A stretch of DNA of 64,000 nucleotides. It comes from Bacteroidia bacterium. GTDB lineage: Bacteria; Bacteroidota; Bacteroidia; B-17B0; Aurantibacillaceae. The position numbers were made by a program, and so were the translations under genes. The DNA is taken from positions 62,001 through 126,000 of the forward strand of contig JAEUTQ010000082.1 of assembly GCA_016787445.1 (NCBI GenBank). The letters run 5' to 3'. Shown here in pieces: positions 35,585-43,776 of this stretch (positions are counted from its first letter, which is position 1; each line of letters starts with the position of its first letter). Below the pieces are notes generated by a model. That model was not told the origin of the DNA. It ran no database searches and worked only from the letters and a program-made list of their open reading frames with translations.

Positions 35585-35726
35585 CACCACCCATTAACAC
35601 AGTCCTTTCATCAGAAGGCATAATCATTCATTACTCAACTCAATCTATTAATAACACCAACTCACCTTAAGTTTAATCTCAATTTTCTCCATTATTTTTT
35701 ATCTTTATTCCATTAATTAATATACC

Positions 35727-36134
35727 ATGAAAGTAACCGTAACAGTCACTGTAAATACCAATGCCAAAAAGGCTTGGGAAGCTTATACCCTGCCCCAACA
35801 TATTACCAAATGGAATTTCGCCAGTGATGATTGGCAATGTCCGAGCGCGGAAAATGATTTGCGTGTGGGCGGAAAATACAAAGCCCGCATGGAAGCCAAA
35901 GATGGCAGCTTCGGTTTTGATTTTGAAGCCATCTACGATGAAATAATTCCCCAACAAAAAATCACCTATACCATGGGCGATGGTCGTAAAGCCACCACCA
36001 CCTTTGTTGAGCAAAACAACAACACTACCGTAACAACCGTGTTCGATGCTGAAACTGAAAATCCGGTAGACATGCAACAACAAGGCTGGCAGATGATTTT
36101 AAATAATTATGCAAAACACGCTCAAACACTTTAA
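35727..36134 (+). CDS. SRPBCC (AHSA1-type) domain protein 1
   Basis: This 135-residue protein of the START-like/AHSA1 superfamily has an N-terminal strand VTVTVNTNAKKAWEAYT, HITKWNFASDDW and a GWQMILNNYAKH C-terminal helix. These domains bind hydrophobic ligands or act as small co-chaperone-like proteins; ligand unknown. It is followed after 4 nt by a second SRPBCC gene, forming a two-gene unit. Codon use returns to the core-genome style (GAT for Asp). Confidence 0.85.
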   Translation: MKVTVTVTVNTNAKKAWEAYTLPQHITKWNFASDDWQCPSAENDLRVGGKYKARMEAKDGSFGFDFEAIYDEIIPQQKITYTMGDGRKATTTFVEQNNNTTVTTVFDAETENPVDMQQQGWQMILNNYAKHAQTL

Positions 36135-36138
36135 ACCC

Positions 36139-36597
36139 ATGATTAAAAAAACCTATTCCGTTCAAATTAAAGCACCGGCTGCTAAAGTTTATTCAACCAT
36201 GCTTGGTATCGATAACAAAAAAACCTACGAGCAATGGACCGCCGAATTCAATCCAACTTCTACTTTCGAAGGCAACTGGAACAAAGATTCGAAGATGTAT
36301 TTTGTAGGTACGGGTGAAGACGGCAAACGCGGCGGAATGATCTCCATGATTGTGGAACACATTCCCGCTAATTTTGTTTCCATTAAACATATTGGTATGC
36401 TGATGGGTGATGATGAAATTACCGGCGGTCCGGATGTAGAAAAATGGGCCGGCGGCTGCGAGAACTATACCTATAAGGAAAACAACGGCCACACCCATTT
36501 GAGCGTTGACATTGATGTAATCGAAGAATACGAAGACTATTTTGATGGCACGTATCCTAAGGCTCTCGCAAAATTAAAGGAGATAATTGAGCAATAA
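36139..36597 (+). CDS. SRPBCC domain protein 2
   Basis: The ATG at 36139 (152 residues) is preferred to one at 36109 that overlaps the upstream gene. It has a START-like pattern: TYSVQIKAPAAKVYSTM, FEGNWNKDSKMYFVG and a C-terminal helix ending LAKLKEIIEQ. Its last 74 nt recur in modified form at 37256-37329, downstream of the toxin-antitoxin pair. Confidence 0.85.
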   Translation: MIKKTYSVQIKAPAAKVYSTMLGIDNKKTYEQWTAEFNPTSTFEGNWNKDSKMYFVGTGEDGKRGGMISMIVEHIPANFVSIKHIGMLMGDDEITGGPDVEKWAGGCENYTYKENNGHTHLSVDIDVIEEYEDYFDGTYPKALAKLKEIIEQ

Positions 36598-36646
36598 ATA
36601 AGCAGCACGGATTAAAAATCCGCGCCAACATGGTTAGAATAAACCC

Positions 36647-36677
36647 TTGTAGTTTTCCGCTTTTTATTGTAAATTTG
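36647..36677 (+). promoter_or_regulatory. Bacteroidota-type promoter for the toxin-antitoxin pair
   Basis: TTG (36647-36649), a 20-nt spacer and TAAATTTG (36670-36677) fit the -33 TTTG / -7 TAnnTTTG consensus of Bacteroidota sigma-ABfr promoters. The antitoxin ATG lies 18 nt downstream. Confidence 0.65.
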
Positions 36678-36695
36678 AAAATCAAAATTAAAGTC

Positions 36696-36926
36696 ATGAC
36701 AACAACTGCCATTAAAAAACAAGTTGACAATTACCTTCCCTTACTTTCGGAAAAACAACAGACTTTAATTCTTGAAATGATTAAGAGTTGGTTAAATGTT
36801 GATAAGGACACCAAACGAATAACACGTAAGCAATACAATAAAGAAATTAATGAAGCCGTGTCACGAATTGAAAAAGGTAATTCAGTTTCTCACAAAGACG
36901 CGCTTAAGGAATTATCTAAGTGGTAA
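36696..36926 (+). CDS. Type II antitoxin candidate
   Basis: The ATG at 36696 gives 76 residues, small and charged. It is helical in the first half (VDNYLPLLSEKQQTLILEMIKSWL) and has a C-terminal part typical of toxin-wrapping antitoxin tails (EINEAVSRIEKGNSVSHKDALKEL). It overlaps the toxin start by 7 nt, the usual antitoxin-first order. It is identified mainly by partner and layout. A longer frame back to 36630 was not used because the promoter lies in it. Confidence 0.75.
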   Translation: MTTTAIKKQVDNYLPLLSEKQQTLILEMIKSWLNVDKDTKRITRKQYNKEINEAVSRIEKGNSVSHKDALKELSKW

Positions 36927-37231
36927 AACCATCCTACAAAATAATCTGGGACAGAAAAGCTCTTGACCATTTCAAAGACATTCTGACTTATCTCGAAAAA
37001 CAAAGCAAGCAAGCTCCGAAAATTGTTAAGGACGCAATTATTTCTCGACTTGATGTTATTAAAACAAATCCTCTTATTAGCGAACAAGACAAATTAAAAG
37101 ACTCGCCAAATAAGGACTTTAGAGCTTTTGTCGTTTTCAGTTACCGCGTTACTTATCAAATTAAAACAGATGTAAAAGAAATTCGGGTTTTAAGAGTTCG
37201 ACACACAAGCAGAGAACCTCTTGGCTATTAA
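36920..37231 (+). CDS. ParE/RelE-family toxin candidate
   Basis: This 103-residue protein is read from GTG at 36920. The ParE/RelE superfamily pattern is visible: YKIIWDRKALDHFKDILTYL at the N-terminus, SPNKDFRAFVVFSYRVTYQI and the C-terminal IRVLRVRHTSREPLGY. ParE members poison gyrase and RelE members cut mRNA on ribosomes; the sequence alone does not decide. It is translationally coupled to the antitoxin. Confidence 0.82.
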   Translation: MVKPSYKIIWDRKALDHFKDILTYLEKQSKQAPKIVKDAIISRLDVIKTNPLISEQDKLKDSPNKDFRAFVVFSYRVTYQIKTDVKEIRVLRVRHTSREPLGY

Positions 37232-37255
37232 TTAACGGATACCGGCAAAAACACT

Positions 37256-37329
37256 AAGAATACGAAGAATATTTTGATGGCACGTATCCTAAGGCTTTTA
37301 ATAAACTAAAAGAAATAATTGAGAAATAG
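37256..37329 (+). pseudogene. Duplicate 3' tail of an SRPBCC gene
   Basis: These 74 nt match the last 74 nt of the SRPBCC gene at 36524-36597 at 63 positions by my count, in the same frame and ending in a stop. The encoded tail is EEYFDGTYPKAFNKLKEIIEK. No SRPBCC N-terminal part precedes it, since the toxin-antitoxin pair lies there instead. It is either the remnant of a third SRPBCC gene or a duplicate made on insertion. Confidence 0.8.
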
Positions 37330-37334
37330 AAGCA

Positions 37335-40300
37335 CTAAGCCTTCAACCCTATTACCAATAAATCATCTACCTGTTCGTAGTTTCCTTTCCAGGAATTGAT
37401 TTTATCTTTTACCAATTGCTTTTGCTCTTCAACAGACAGATGTTTAATGCCGCGTAAAAAATCTTTCATGTTCTTTGCCATGAATTTTTTACCGTACTCA
37501 CCGCCAAACTGATCAGGATAACCGTCGCTGGTTAAATACACCATGTCGCTATTCTCTAACACCACCTCACTTAATTCATATTTAAAATTAAATGGCGTGA
37601 AGCTGGCAATACTGGCTTTGGTTGGTTTGACTTCTACAAACTCGCCGTTATTTTTAAATATCCACAACGCACGATTCGCGCCTGCATATTGTAATTGCTT
37701 TGTTTTGTGATTGTACTTAACAAGCGCAATCTCCATACCGTCTTTGTTGGTACCATCGGCCGTGGCATCTTGTTTCAATACTTTTTTAATGGCGTTGTTG
37801 GCTTCAAATAAAATCTGTGAAGGTTCACTGCTGCGCAAAGCAGCCTCCGTTAGTTTCTCAGAGCAAATCGTACTCATGAAAGCACCCGGAACACCATGTC
37901 CCGTACAATCGGCACAAGCTATTAAAAATTCATTCTCATTGACTTTACTGAACCAATAAAAGTCACCACTTACAATATCCTTTGGCTGGAAGAACACAAA
38001 AGTATCTTGATAAGCCGCGGTAATCTCAGCGTAAGACGGTAAAATGGATTGCTGAATGCGCTGAGCATAATTGATACTGTCGGTAATTTCTTTCTTTTGT
38101 GTTTGAAGTTCGTGCTTTTGTTCTTCCAACATATTCACTTGCTCTTCAATGGTGGCAGTACGTTGCTTAATAACAGCTTCGAGTTTTAAATTTTGTTCCA
38201 CCAATCGCTTTGAATATAATTTAACGATTAAGGCCACGAATAAAACAAATAAAATCGCGTAAGCTATGTAGGCCCACACCGTACGGTACCATGGCGGCAA
38301 GATTTTAAACGGAAAATGTATTTCCAATTCTTCGGTGTTCATGTCGCAGCGGGCTTTGGCATGAAAAATATATTTTCCTTCGGGTAAATTGGTGGTTTTA
38401 ATGTTATTTTGTGTACTCCACACGCTGTAATTTTCTTCGTCGCTGCCTTCAATCCAGTAACTGAACTCAACCGCGTTTTTATTTTCAAAGCAATTGTACC
38501 CCAAAATAAAACTCAATTGATTATGAGAGTAAGTAATATTAAAATCAAAACCGGAAGCATCATCTCCCGACGCTACGTTATTGATGATGGTATCTTTTTT
38601 AGAAATAACAGAAGTTAAAAAGAAATTGTAAGAGCGTTTTAATTTTTCTTTTTGCTTGTTCACCAAAAACAAACCTTCGTCGGTACAAATAAACGTTGTT
38701 TTATTTAAGCTGTCGTACGTAATTAAGTTGACTTTAGTATCCTTTAATTTGTTGGTGATTTCGTTGTTGATGTAGCTTTTTCCGTTTTCGGAAGTAATAT
38801 AAATCACTTTGTTTTCAATGCGGTTGAGCTTTTTGTTTTCGTACGACTGCGAACAAATTAAATCGCCTTCCAACTCCGCCGCTCTGAATATTTCGGAACT
38901 TTTCGTCGCGGCATAAAACTCCGGTGATTTAATACACTCTACTCTGTTGTCGGCTCTTTTTCTTACGGCAAACACGCCGCTGTCGGTACCAATTAATAAT
39001 TTGTTCTTGTAAGTAAATACGTAATTCTCGCCTAACATCTGAGGCAATCCTTCTTTCTTTTGAATGGAATCCAACAAGAAAGAACGGTAGTAGTTCAAAT
39101 AATAAATACCGTTACTGGCGCAACCAAAATAAATATTCTTGTGAAAATCGGAGGCTAAACTTAATACCGGAATGTTTAACTGATAGGTCTTGATATAGGT
39201 GAATTTTTTCTCGATGTAACTGTACACATCCACGCCTTCATCGGTACCGGTATAAATTAATTCCTTTTTATAAGGGTCGGATAAAATGCAAAAGCTGCGC
39301 GTGTCATTACCTTGTCGGATAGTTTTTCCGTCGTAAATAAAAACACCCTTCTCAGTGGAGATAAATAAATCGTTATCAATTTTGGTGAGATTCCAGGTTT
39401 GCTTATTGAAGCCTTGTAAAAATTCAAATACATTGTTAACCGGATTAAAAAACTGTACGCCTTTATCGGTTGACACAAATAATTTACCATCATAATACGC
39501 GGCACTTGTTACGAGTCCTGATATGCCGGTCTGACGATCGTATTTAAATAATTTAGAGTTAAGCTCTACAAAGGAAACCCCATAGTAAGTGGCTAACCAT
39601 AAATTATTGTTTCGGTCCTGAAATCCTGACTTTACATTATCCTCATAAATTCCGGTTTTAGAATTCAAGCGTTTAATGATTTCTAAATTTTTATTGATGA
39701 GGAAAGCGCCCTTCTTATTGGACGTAATCACAAAGTTTCCATCCTTTAATTCGCAACCATTGTTAAACTCCGACTCCAATAATTCCGCGTCGCTGCTGTT
39801 ATTCCATTTTTCAAACTTGGTTTTGGTTGGCGTAACGGAATCGTATGTGACTTTGTAAATCCCGAGATTACGATAACCCATCGCGAAGGTGTTGGCGTTG
39901 ATGCGGTAATTAAAAAATGCTTTTTCAGAAATTAAACTTTCGGTGTTGGCTACATAATTCATCACCGCATTGTCGAGCACCAGCACATTATTGTCAAGGT
40001 CTGTTACAAACAAATGCTTCCCCATGGCAAAAGCACGGATGTGAAAAGCATTTTGTGGTGAATAGGCGCGGTAAGAATTTCCTTTTTTCTCGATGAGTTT
40101 ATCGGCAGATAAAAAATAGAGATTCCCGTTTAAAGAAAGAATTTGTTTGATGGGTTCTTGCGGCTGCTCGTTGGTGTTAAGATTTCCTTTCAAAGAAACG
40201 CTTACATAGCGACCGTTCTTATTTTTTTCAATGGTAAAAAATTCGCCATTATCACCCCCAACATAAATATTTCCTTCCGAATCATTAATGATACTATAGG

Positions 40301-40538
40301 CCGGAATCAAATCCGGTAAGGCTATGATTTGCCAGTTGAGTCCGTCGTAAACCAAAACCCCGCTTTGGTTGGCCATAAACACACGACCTTCTTTATCTTG
40401 CGCTACCCCGTTGTTATTGGCACCCTGGTTGTATTCTTTGGGTAAATAATTATGAATGAAATACTCCCCTTTTTGAGCCCGGATGGTTAAAGCCGCAAAA
40501 AGCAACAGAAATAAAGCGTATTTAAGTTTTGTAAACAA
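37335..40538 (-). CDS. Propeller sensor with SpoIIE/PP2C phosphatase output
   Basis: This 1067-residue protein has a signal peptide (LFLLLFAALTIRAQ), a large periplasmic region (~20-650) of two-component-regulator-type beta-propeller blades, a Y_Y_Y-like domain (~660-750, ending in LPEGKYIFHAKARC), one membrane helix (WAYIAYAILFVLFVALIVKL), a coiled coil and a SpoIIE domain (PKDIVSGDFYWF, CADCTGHGVPGAFMS, YLTSDGYPDQFGG). It resembles a hybrid two-component sensor whose kinase has been replaced by a PP2C phosphatase. The ligand is unknown. Confidence 0.9.
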   Translation of the reverse strand: MFTKLKYALFLLLFAALTIRAQKGEYFIHNYLPKEYNQGANNNGVAQDKEGRVFMANQSGVLVYDGLNWQIIALPDLIPAYSIINDSEGNIYVGGDNGEFFTIEKNKNGRYVSVSLKGNLNTNEQPQEPIKQILSLNGNLYFLSADKLIEKKGNSYRAYSPQNAFHIRAFAMGKHLFVTDLDNNVLVLDNAVMNYVANTESLISEKAFFNYRINANTFAMGYRNLGIYKVTYDSVTPTKTKFEKWNNSSDAELLESEFNNGCELKDGNFVITSNKKGAFLINKNLEIIKRLNSKTGIYEDNVKSGFQDRNNNLWLATYYGVSFVELNSKLFKYDRQTGISGLVTSAAYYDGKLFVSTDKGVQFFNPVNNVFEFLQGFNKQTWNLTKIDNDLFISTEKGVFIYDGKTIRQGNDTRSFCILSDPYKKELIYTGTDEGVDVYSYIEKKFTYIKTYQLNIPVLSLASDFHKNIYFGCASNGIYYLNYYRSFLLDSIQKKEGLPQMLGENYVFTYKNKLLIGTDSGVFAVRKRADNRVECIKSPEFYAATKSSEIFRAAELEGDLICSQSYENKKLNRIENKVIYITSENGKSYINNEITNKLKDTKVNLITYDSLNKTTFICTDEGLFLVNKQKEKLKRSYNFFLTSVISKKDTIINNVASGDDASGFDFNITYSHNQLSFILGYNCFENKNAVEFSYWIEGSDEENYSVWSTQNNIKTTNLPEGKYIFHAKARCDMNTEELEIHFPFKILPPWYRTVWAYIAYAILFVLFVALIVKLYSKRLVEQNLKLEAVIKQRTATIEEQVNMLEEQKHELQTQKKEITDSINYAQRIQQSILPSYAEITAAYQDTFVFFQPKDIVSGDFYWFSKVNENEFLIACADCTGHGVPGAFMSTICSEKLTEAALRSSEPSQILFEANNAIKKVLKQDATADGTNKDGMEIALVKYNHKTKQLQYAGANRALWIFKNNGEFVEVKPTKASIASFTPFNFKYELSEVVLENSDMVYLTSDGYPDQFGGEYGKKFMAKNMKDFLRGIKHLSVEEQKQLVKDKINSWKGNYEQVDDLLVIGLKA

Positions 40539-40551
40539 GCTTCTAATTTAC

Positions 40552-40588
40552 AAAAAAAGCCCTGAAGTACGAAGACTTCAGGGCTTTA
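40552..40588 (-). terminator. Intrinsic terminator of the 40612-43641 gene
   Basis: AAGCCCTGAAGT / ACTTCAGGGCTT stem with a short loop, and a T run on the minus strand. It separates the T9SS propeller gene from the following minus-strand sensor gene. Confidence 0.88.
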
Positions 40589-40611
40589 TGAATTTTTGAA
40601 AAAAGGTGCTT

Positions 40612-43600
40612 TTATCTTTCAATTACCGCTTTTTTAACGGCAATGATTTTGTCGTTTTGTTTAATCTGCACCATGTAAACACCGGCCGCAAAACTTTCGG
40701 TATTGATGACTAAATGCTGATTTAATGATTTAACTGAATAAACAGTTTGTCCGAGTGTATTTACTAAATCCACCGTCGTTTCAGATTTTGGCAAACTATT
40801 TAAATCGATGTTCATGACTGAATTAGCAGGATTTGGATAAATACTTATGCGAGATGCTAAAGCATTTAAATCCGCAATAGCAGTTGCACCAATTTTATCG
40901 TTCGATTGATTACTGCGTGTTTTGGTTTTTAATACCATTGGTGAATTGACACCGTATTTTGCGGTAGCATTACAGTTAAAGCCGCTGGCATCTACAAACC
41001 ATTTTACACCCAATGGCCAGAAAGATGAATAAAACGGATCGTTCGCTAAATTTCCTACGGTGCTGGCAATTAATGTTTCAGTACCGGTGGCAATCGTTCT
41101 GCGTTTTACATTATAAATAGTTACCGGTGGCACGCTTGATTCAATCGCATAACTATTCCAATTGAAGTTACCATTCATTTGATCCTGAATAAAAATAGTT
41201 TCGTGCCATTTACTCATGGCGCTGTAATTACCGCAAGAATCGCGTAATTGTAATTTATATTTATAATAAGTTAGATTAGGATCGCCGTTAGCCGGACCAA
41301 CACTTCTGTTCGTATCTACGTACATGCTAAATGCAGACTTATGTACCGATGCAATACGTTTGTAAGTATTTAAGCTTACTTCACGGTAAACGATGAAGCT
41401 ATCGGCAGATGGATATAAAGTTTTCTCCCAATAGATTTCATTATTAACACTTAAACTGTCAACCGTAACCTGACAAATATCCGGAGTTGGCGGATTAACT
41501 AAATTAACTGTAAATGTAGCGGAGTTGCGACAACCGTTAGATCCGGTAGCGCTTACTGTATAAACGGTATTTACTGTTGGTGTAACTGAAATGGTTTGGT
41601 TAACAACTGTACCCGGCGACCAAGTATAAGTGGATGCGCCATTACCCGTTAAAACTTGTGTTTTGTTTAAACACACTAAATTTTTTCCACTGATTGTAAC
41701 AGTTGGATTATTAATTAGCGCTACGTTAATCGTTCCACTGTTTACGCAGTTATTAGAATTCGTTCCGGTTACAGTGTAAACTTGTGTTGCTGTTGGTGTA
41801 AAGGCTACTCCGTTGCTTACTCCGCTACTCCAAGTATACGTTGAGGCACCGGCTCCGTTTAAGGTTAACAAACTTCCTGTACACACAGCCGTTGGTGAAG
41901 CCACACCGGTAACGGTTGGCAATGGATTAACCGTTATACGATTTACACTGGTAGTGGTAGTTCCACAAGCGTTAGTGGCAGTTACGATTACACTAAAAGT
42001 ATTAGAAGCTGTAAAACTCATTGAGGTATTAGTACCTGTAGTTGGAGAAAAACTAACACCGCTTGCTCCTACTACAGTCCATCCATAATTAGTAAGAGGT
42101 TCAGTTGAGGATAAAGTTAAAGGTGATGTTGTAATAGTTCCGGCACATAAAGTGTAATTAGATGCCGTTGTAGTTACAGTTGATGGTAAGGTACAACTTA
42201 GCTTTTGAATATATCCGTCGGTTTGTCCTACAGCTGTTAAATTCGCAACGCCTGCATCCGGGTTAAAATCAACGGTAGTCCAAAATGTTCCAATTGTATA
42301 CACATTTCCCTGTGTGTCTAAATCAATGTCGGAAGGATAATCACCAAGGTTATTGCTACCAAATGATTTTGCCCATACAAAATTCCCATTGTTATCCCAT
42401 TTCAAAACATAACAATCCTGATTAGTACCTTGAGCTTGCAAAGTATAAGTTCCTGCATTCGGATCAAAGTCAACTACTCCATCAAAGGCACCGGTTACAT
42501 AAACATTTCCTCCCGGATCCAATACACATTCGGGAGCACTTTGTGTATTCATACCTCCAATTTGTTTAGCCCATTGATAAGCGAGTGTTGAATTTAACTT
42601 CAATACAAAAGCATCCGCACTTCCTAAAGAACCTAAAGATTGGTTGAGTGGTCCGGGATCCATGTCACAAGCCGCACTGAATTGTCCGCATACAAATACG
42701 TTGCTATTAGCATCCAGCGTAATACCAACACCATAATCAGTTCCGGTTCCGCCCATCACAGCAGCAGAGTTAAATCCACCGGTGCCGCAAGTTAATTTCA
42801 CAACGTAAAAATCACTTCCGCCTTGTGAGGTATAAGTAGGACAAGTACATCCCGGTGAAAGAGTAACGGTTGTACCTGCAAAAATTCCTGTACAATAAAC
42901 GTAGTTATTTAAATTATCAACTTTAAGATCATAACCGTAATCAGCTACAGTTCCTCCCATGGATTGTGCCCAAACATAATTTCCATTGATATCGTATTTA
43001 CCAACGAATATATCATTTGAACCACGAATTATTAAAGTGTTTGTTGTTGCACTTGGATTAAAATCCGCTGTCCCAATAAAAGTCCCGGTGATATAAACGT
43101 TAGCGTTAAGGTTATCAATATCAATGGCGCTTGCCCAGTCGGAACCTGTACCACCCATATTACGTGCCCAAAGAAAATTTCCTAGAGAGTTTAATTTAAA
43201 CATACACACATCGCTACTACCTGCAGATGTAAGATTAGTAACACCGGCTCCCGGATCAAAATCGACTGTACCGTTAAAACTACCTACAACATAAATATTG
43301 GAAGAAGCATCGCAAATAACATCTGCTGCAACTTCATCAGTTGTAGTACCAAGGCGACGAGCCCATACGAAATTTCCTGCAGAAGTTAATTTCATAATAA
43401 AGATATCATCGCCACCTGCAGTAGCTGTTAAATTGTAAACACCTGCGCCCGGGTCGAAATCGACCGTACCTGAAAATGAACCAACGGCAATAACATTTCC
43501 TGCCGCATCAATGGCAGTAGCACGCCAATCGTCGTAAGTAGGACTACCGAACGAACGGGCCCACACATAATTTTGAGATTTTAAAAGATTAGTTGAACCA

Positions 43601-43641
43601 ACTAAAAATGTGATAAAAAAGAACGAAATAATTTTCTTCAT
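40612..43641 (-). CDS. T9SS-exported beta-propeller (SBBP repeat) protein 1
   Basis: This 1009-residue protein has a signal peptide and about eight SBBP-type repeats (pattern WARxxGGTxxDxGxxIxxDxxGNVYVxGxFxGTVDFDPG, residues ~25-490). Ig/PKD-like segments (~490-710), an FN3-like region (DSFIVYREVSLNTYKR) and a C-terminal T9SS type A sorting domain (ISIYPNPANSVMNIDL ... GVYMVQIKQNDKIIAVKKAVIE) follow. It is probably surface-attached or secreted. It is related to the next upstream gene, which shares the FN3-like and C-terminal parts almost word for word. Confidence 0.9.
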   Translation of the reverse strand: MKKIISFFFITFLVGSTNLLKSQNYVWARSFGSPTYDDWRATAIDAAGNVIAVGSFSGTVDFDPGAGVYNLTATAGGDDIFIMKLTSAGNFVWARRLGTTTDEVAADVICDASSNIYVVGSFNGTVDFDPGAGVTNLTSAGSSDVCMFKLNSLGNFLWARNMGGTGSDWASAIDIDNLNANVYITGTFIGTADFNPSATTNTLIIRGSNDIFVGKYDINGNYVWAQSMGGTVADYGYDLKVDNLNNYVYCTGIFAGTTVTLSPGCTCPTYTSQGGSDFYVVKLTCGTGGFNSAAVMGGTGTDYGVGITLDANSNVFVCGQFSAACDMDPGPLNQSLGSLGSADAFVLKLNSTLAYQWAKQIGGMNTQSAPECVLDPGGNVYVTGAFDGVVDFDPNAGTYTLQAQGTNQDCYVLKWDNNGNFVWAKSFGSNNLGDYPSDIDLDTQGNVYTIGTFWTTVDFNPDAGVANLTAVGQTDGYIQKLSCTLPSTVTTTASNYTLCAGTITTSPLTLSSTEPLTNYGWTVVGASGVSFSPTTGTNTSMSFTASNTFSVIVTATNACGTTTTSVNRITVNPLPTVTGVASPTAVCTGSLLTLNGAGASTYTWSSGVSNGVAFTPTATQVYTVTGTNSNNCVNSGTINVALINNPTVTISGKNLVCLNKTQVLTGNGASTYTWSPGTVVNQTISVTPTVNTVYTVSATGSNGCRNSATFTVNLVNPPTPDICQVTVDSLSVNNEIYWEKTLYPSADSFIVYREVSLNTYKRIASVHKSAFSMYVDTNRSVGPANGDPNLTYYKYKLQLRDSCGNYSAMSKWHETIFIQDQMNGNFNWNSYAIESSVPPVTIYNVKRRTIATGTETLIASTVGNLANDPFYSSFWPLGVKWFVDASGFNCNATAKYGVNSPMVLKTKTRSNQSNDKIGATAIADLNALASRISIYPNPANSVMNIDLNSLPKSETTVDLVNTLGQTVYSVKSLNQHLVINTESFAAGVYMVQIKQNDKIIAVKKAVIER

Positions 43642-43726
43642 GATATTTAAAATAATAGATTAAAAGTAACAAAATTCCTGATATAACAAGGTAGAATTAT
43701 CAACTAATTGCAGCCATTAATAATGC

Positions 43727-43762
43727 AAAAGAGCCTGAATTTTAACAATTCAGGCTCCTTTC
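43727..43762 (-). terminator. Intrinsic terminator of the 43777-46530 gene
   Basis: GAGCCTGAATT / AATTCAGGCTC stem, with TTTT following on the minus strand. Confidence 0.85.
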
Positions 43763-43776
43763 GTTCAATTTACTAT

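Larger units (their letters stand above)
27478..35600 (+). mobile_element. Integron-like gene cassette array without integrase (CALIN-like)
   Basis: Eleven small cassettes (twelve genes), all on the plus strand, are separated by eleven related repeats. Ten are long sites (c. 150-260 bp) and the first is a half site. Sites share an outer R''(..CTAAC)/R'(GTTAG..) pair, an inner arm pair, a GGTYATCGC box and a TATCTTTA element. R'' boxes match the start of their own cassette better than the R' of the same site. That follows if insertion splits R' between G and TT, as integron integrases do. No recombinase gene or attI is in the window. Asp codons are mostly GAC, unlike the core genes on both sides. 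The integron interpretation is strong by structure, but no integrase ties it down. Confidence 0.82.

Noticed and set aside
27478-35600. CRISPR array
   Set aside because: The repeats are c. 150-260 bp, only partly conserved and separated by protein-coding genes; there are no short regular spacers and no cas genes.
35679-36083. 134-codon minus-strand ORF
   Set aside because: It is antisense to the SRPBCC gene, which has clear family motifs.
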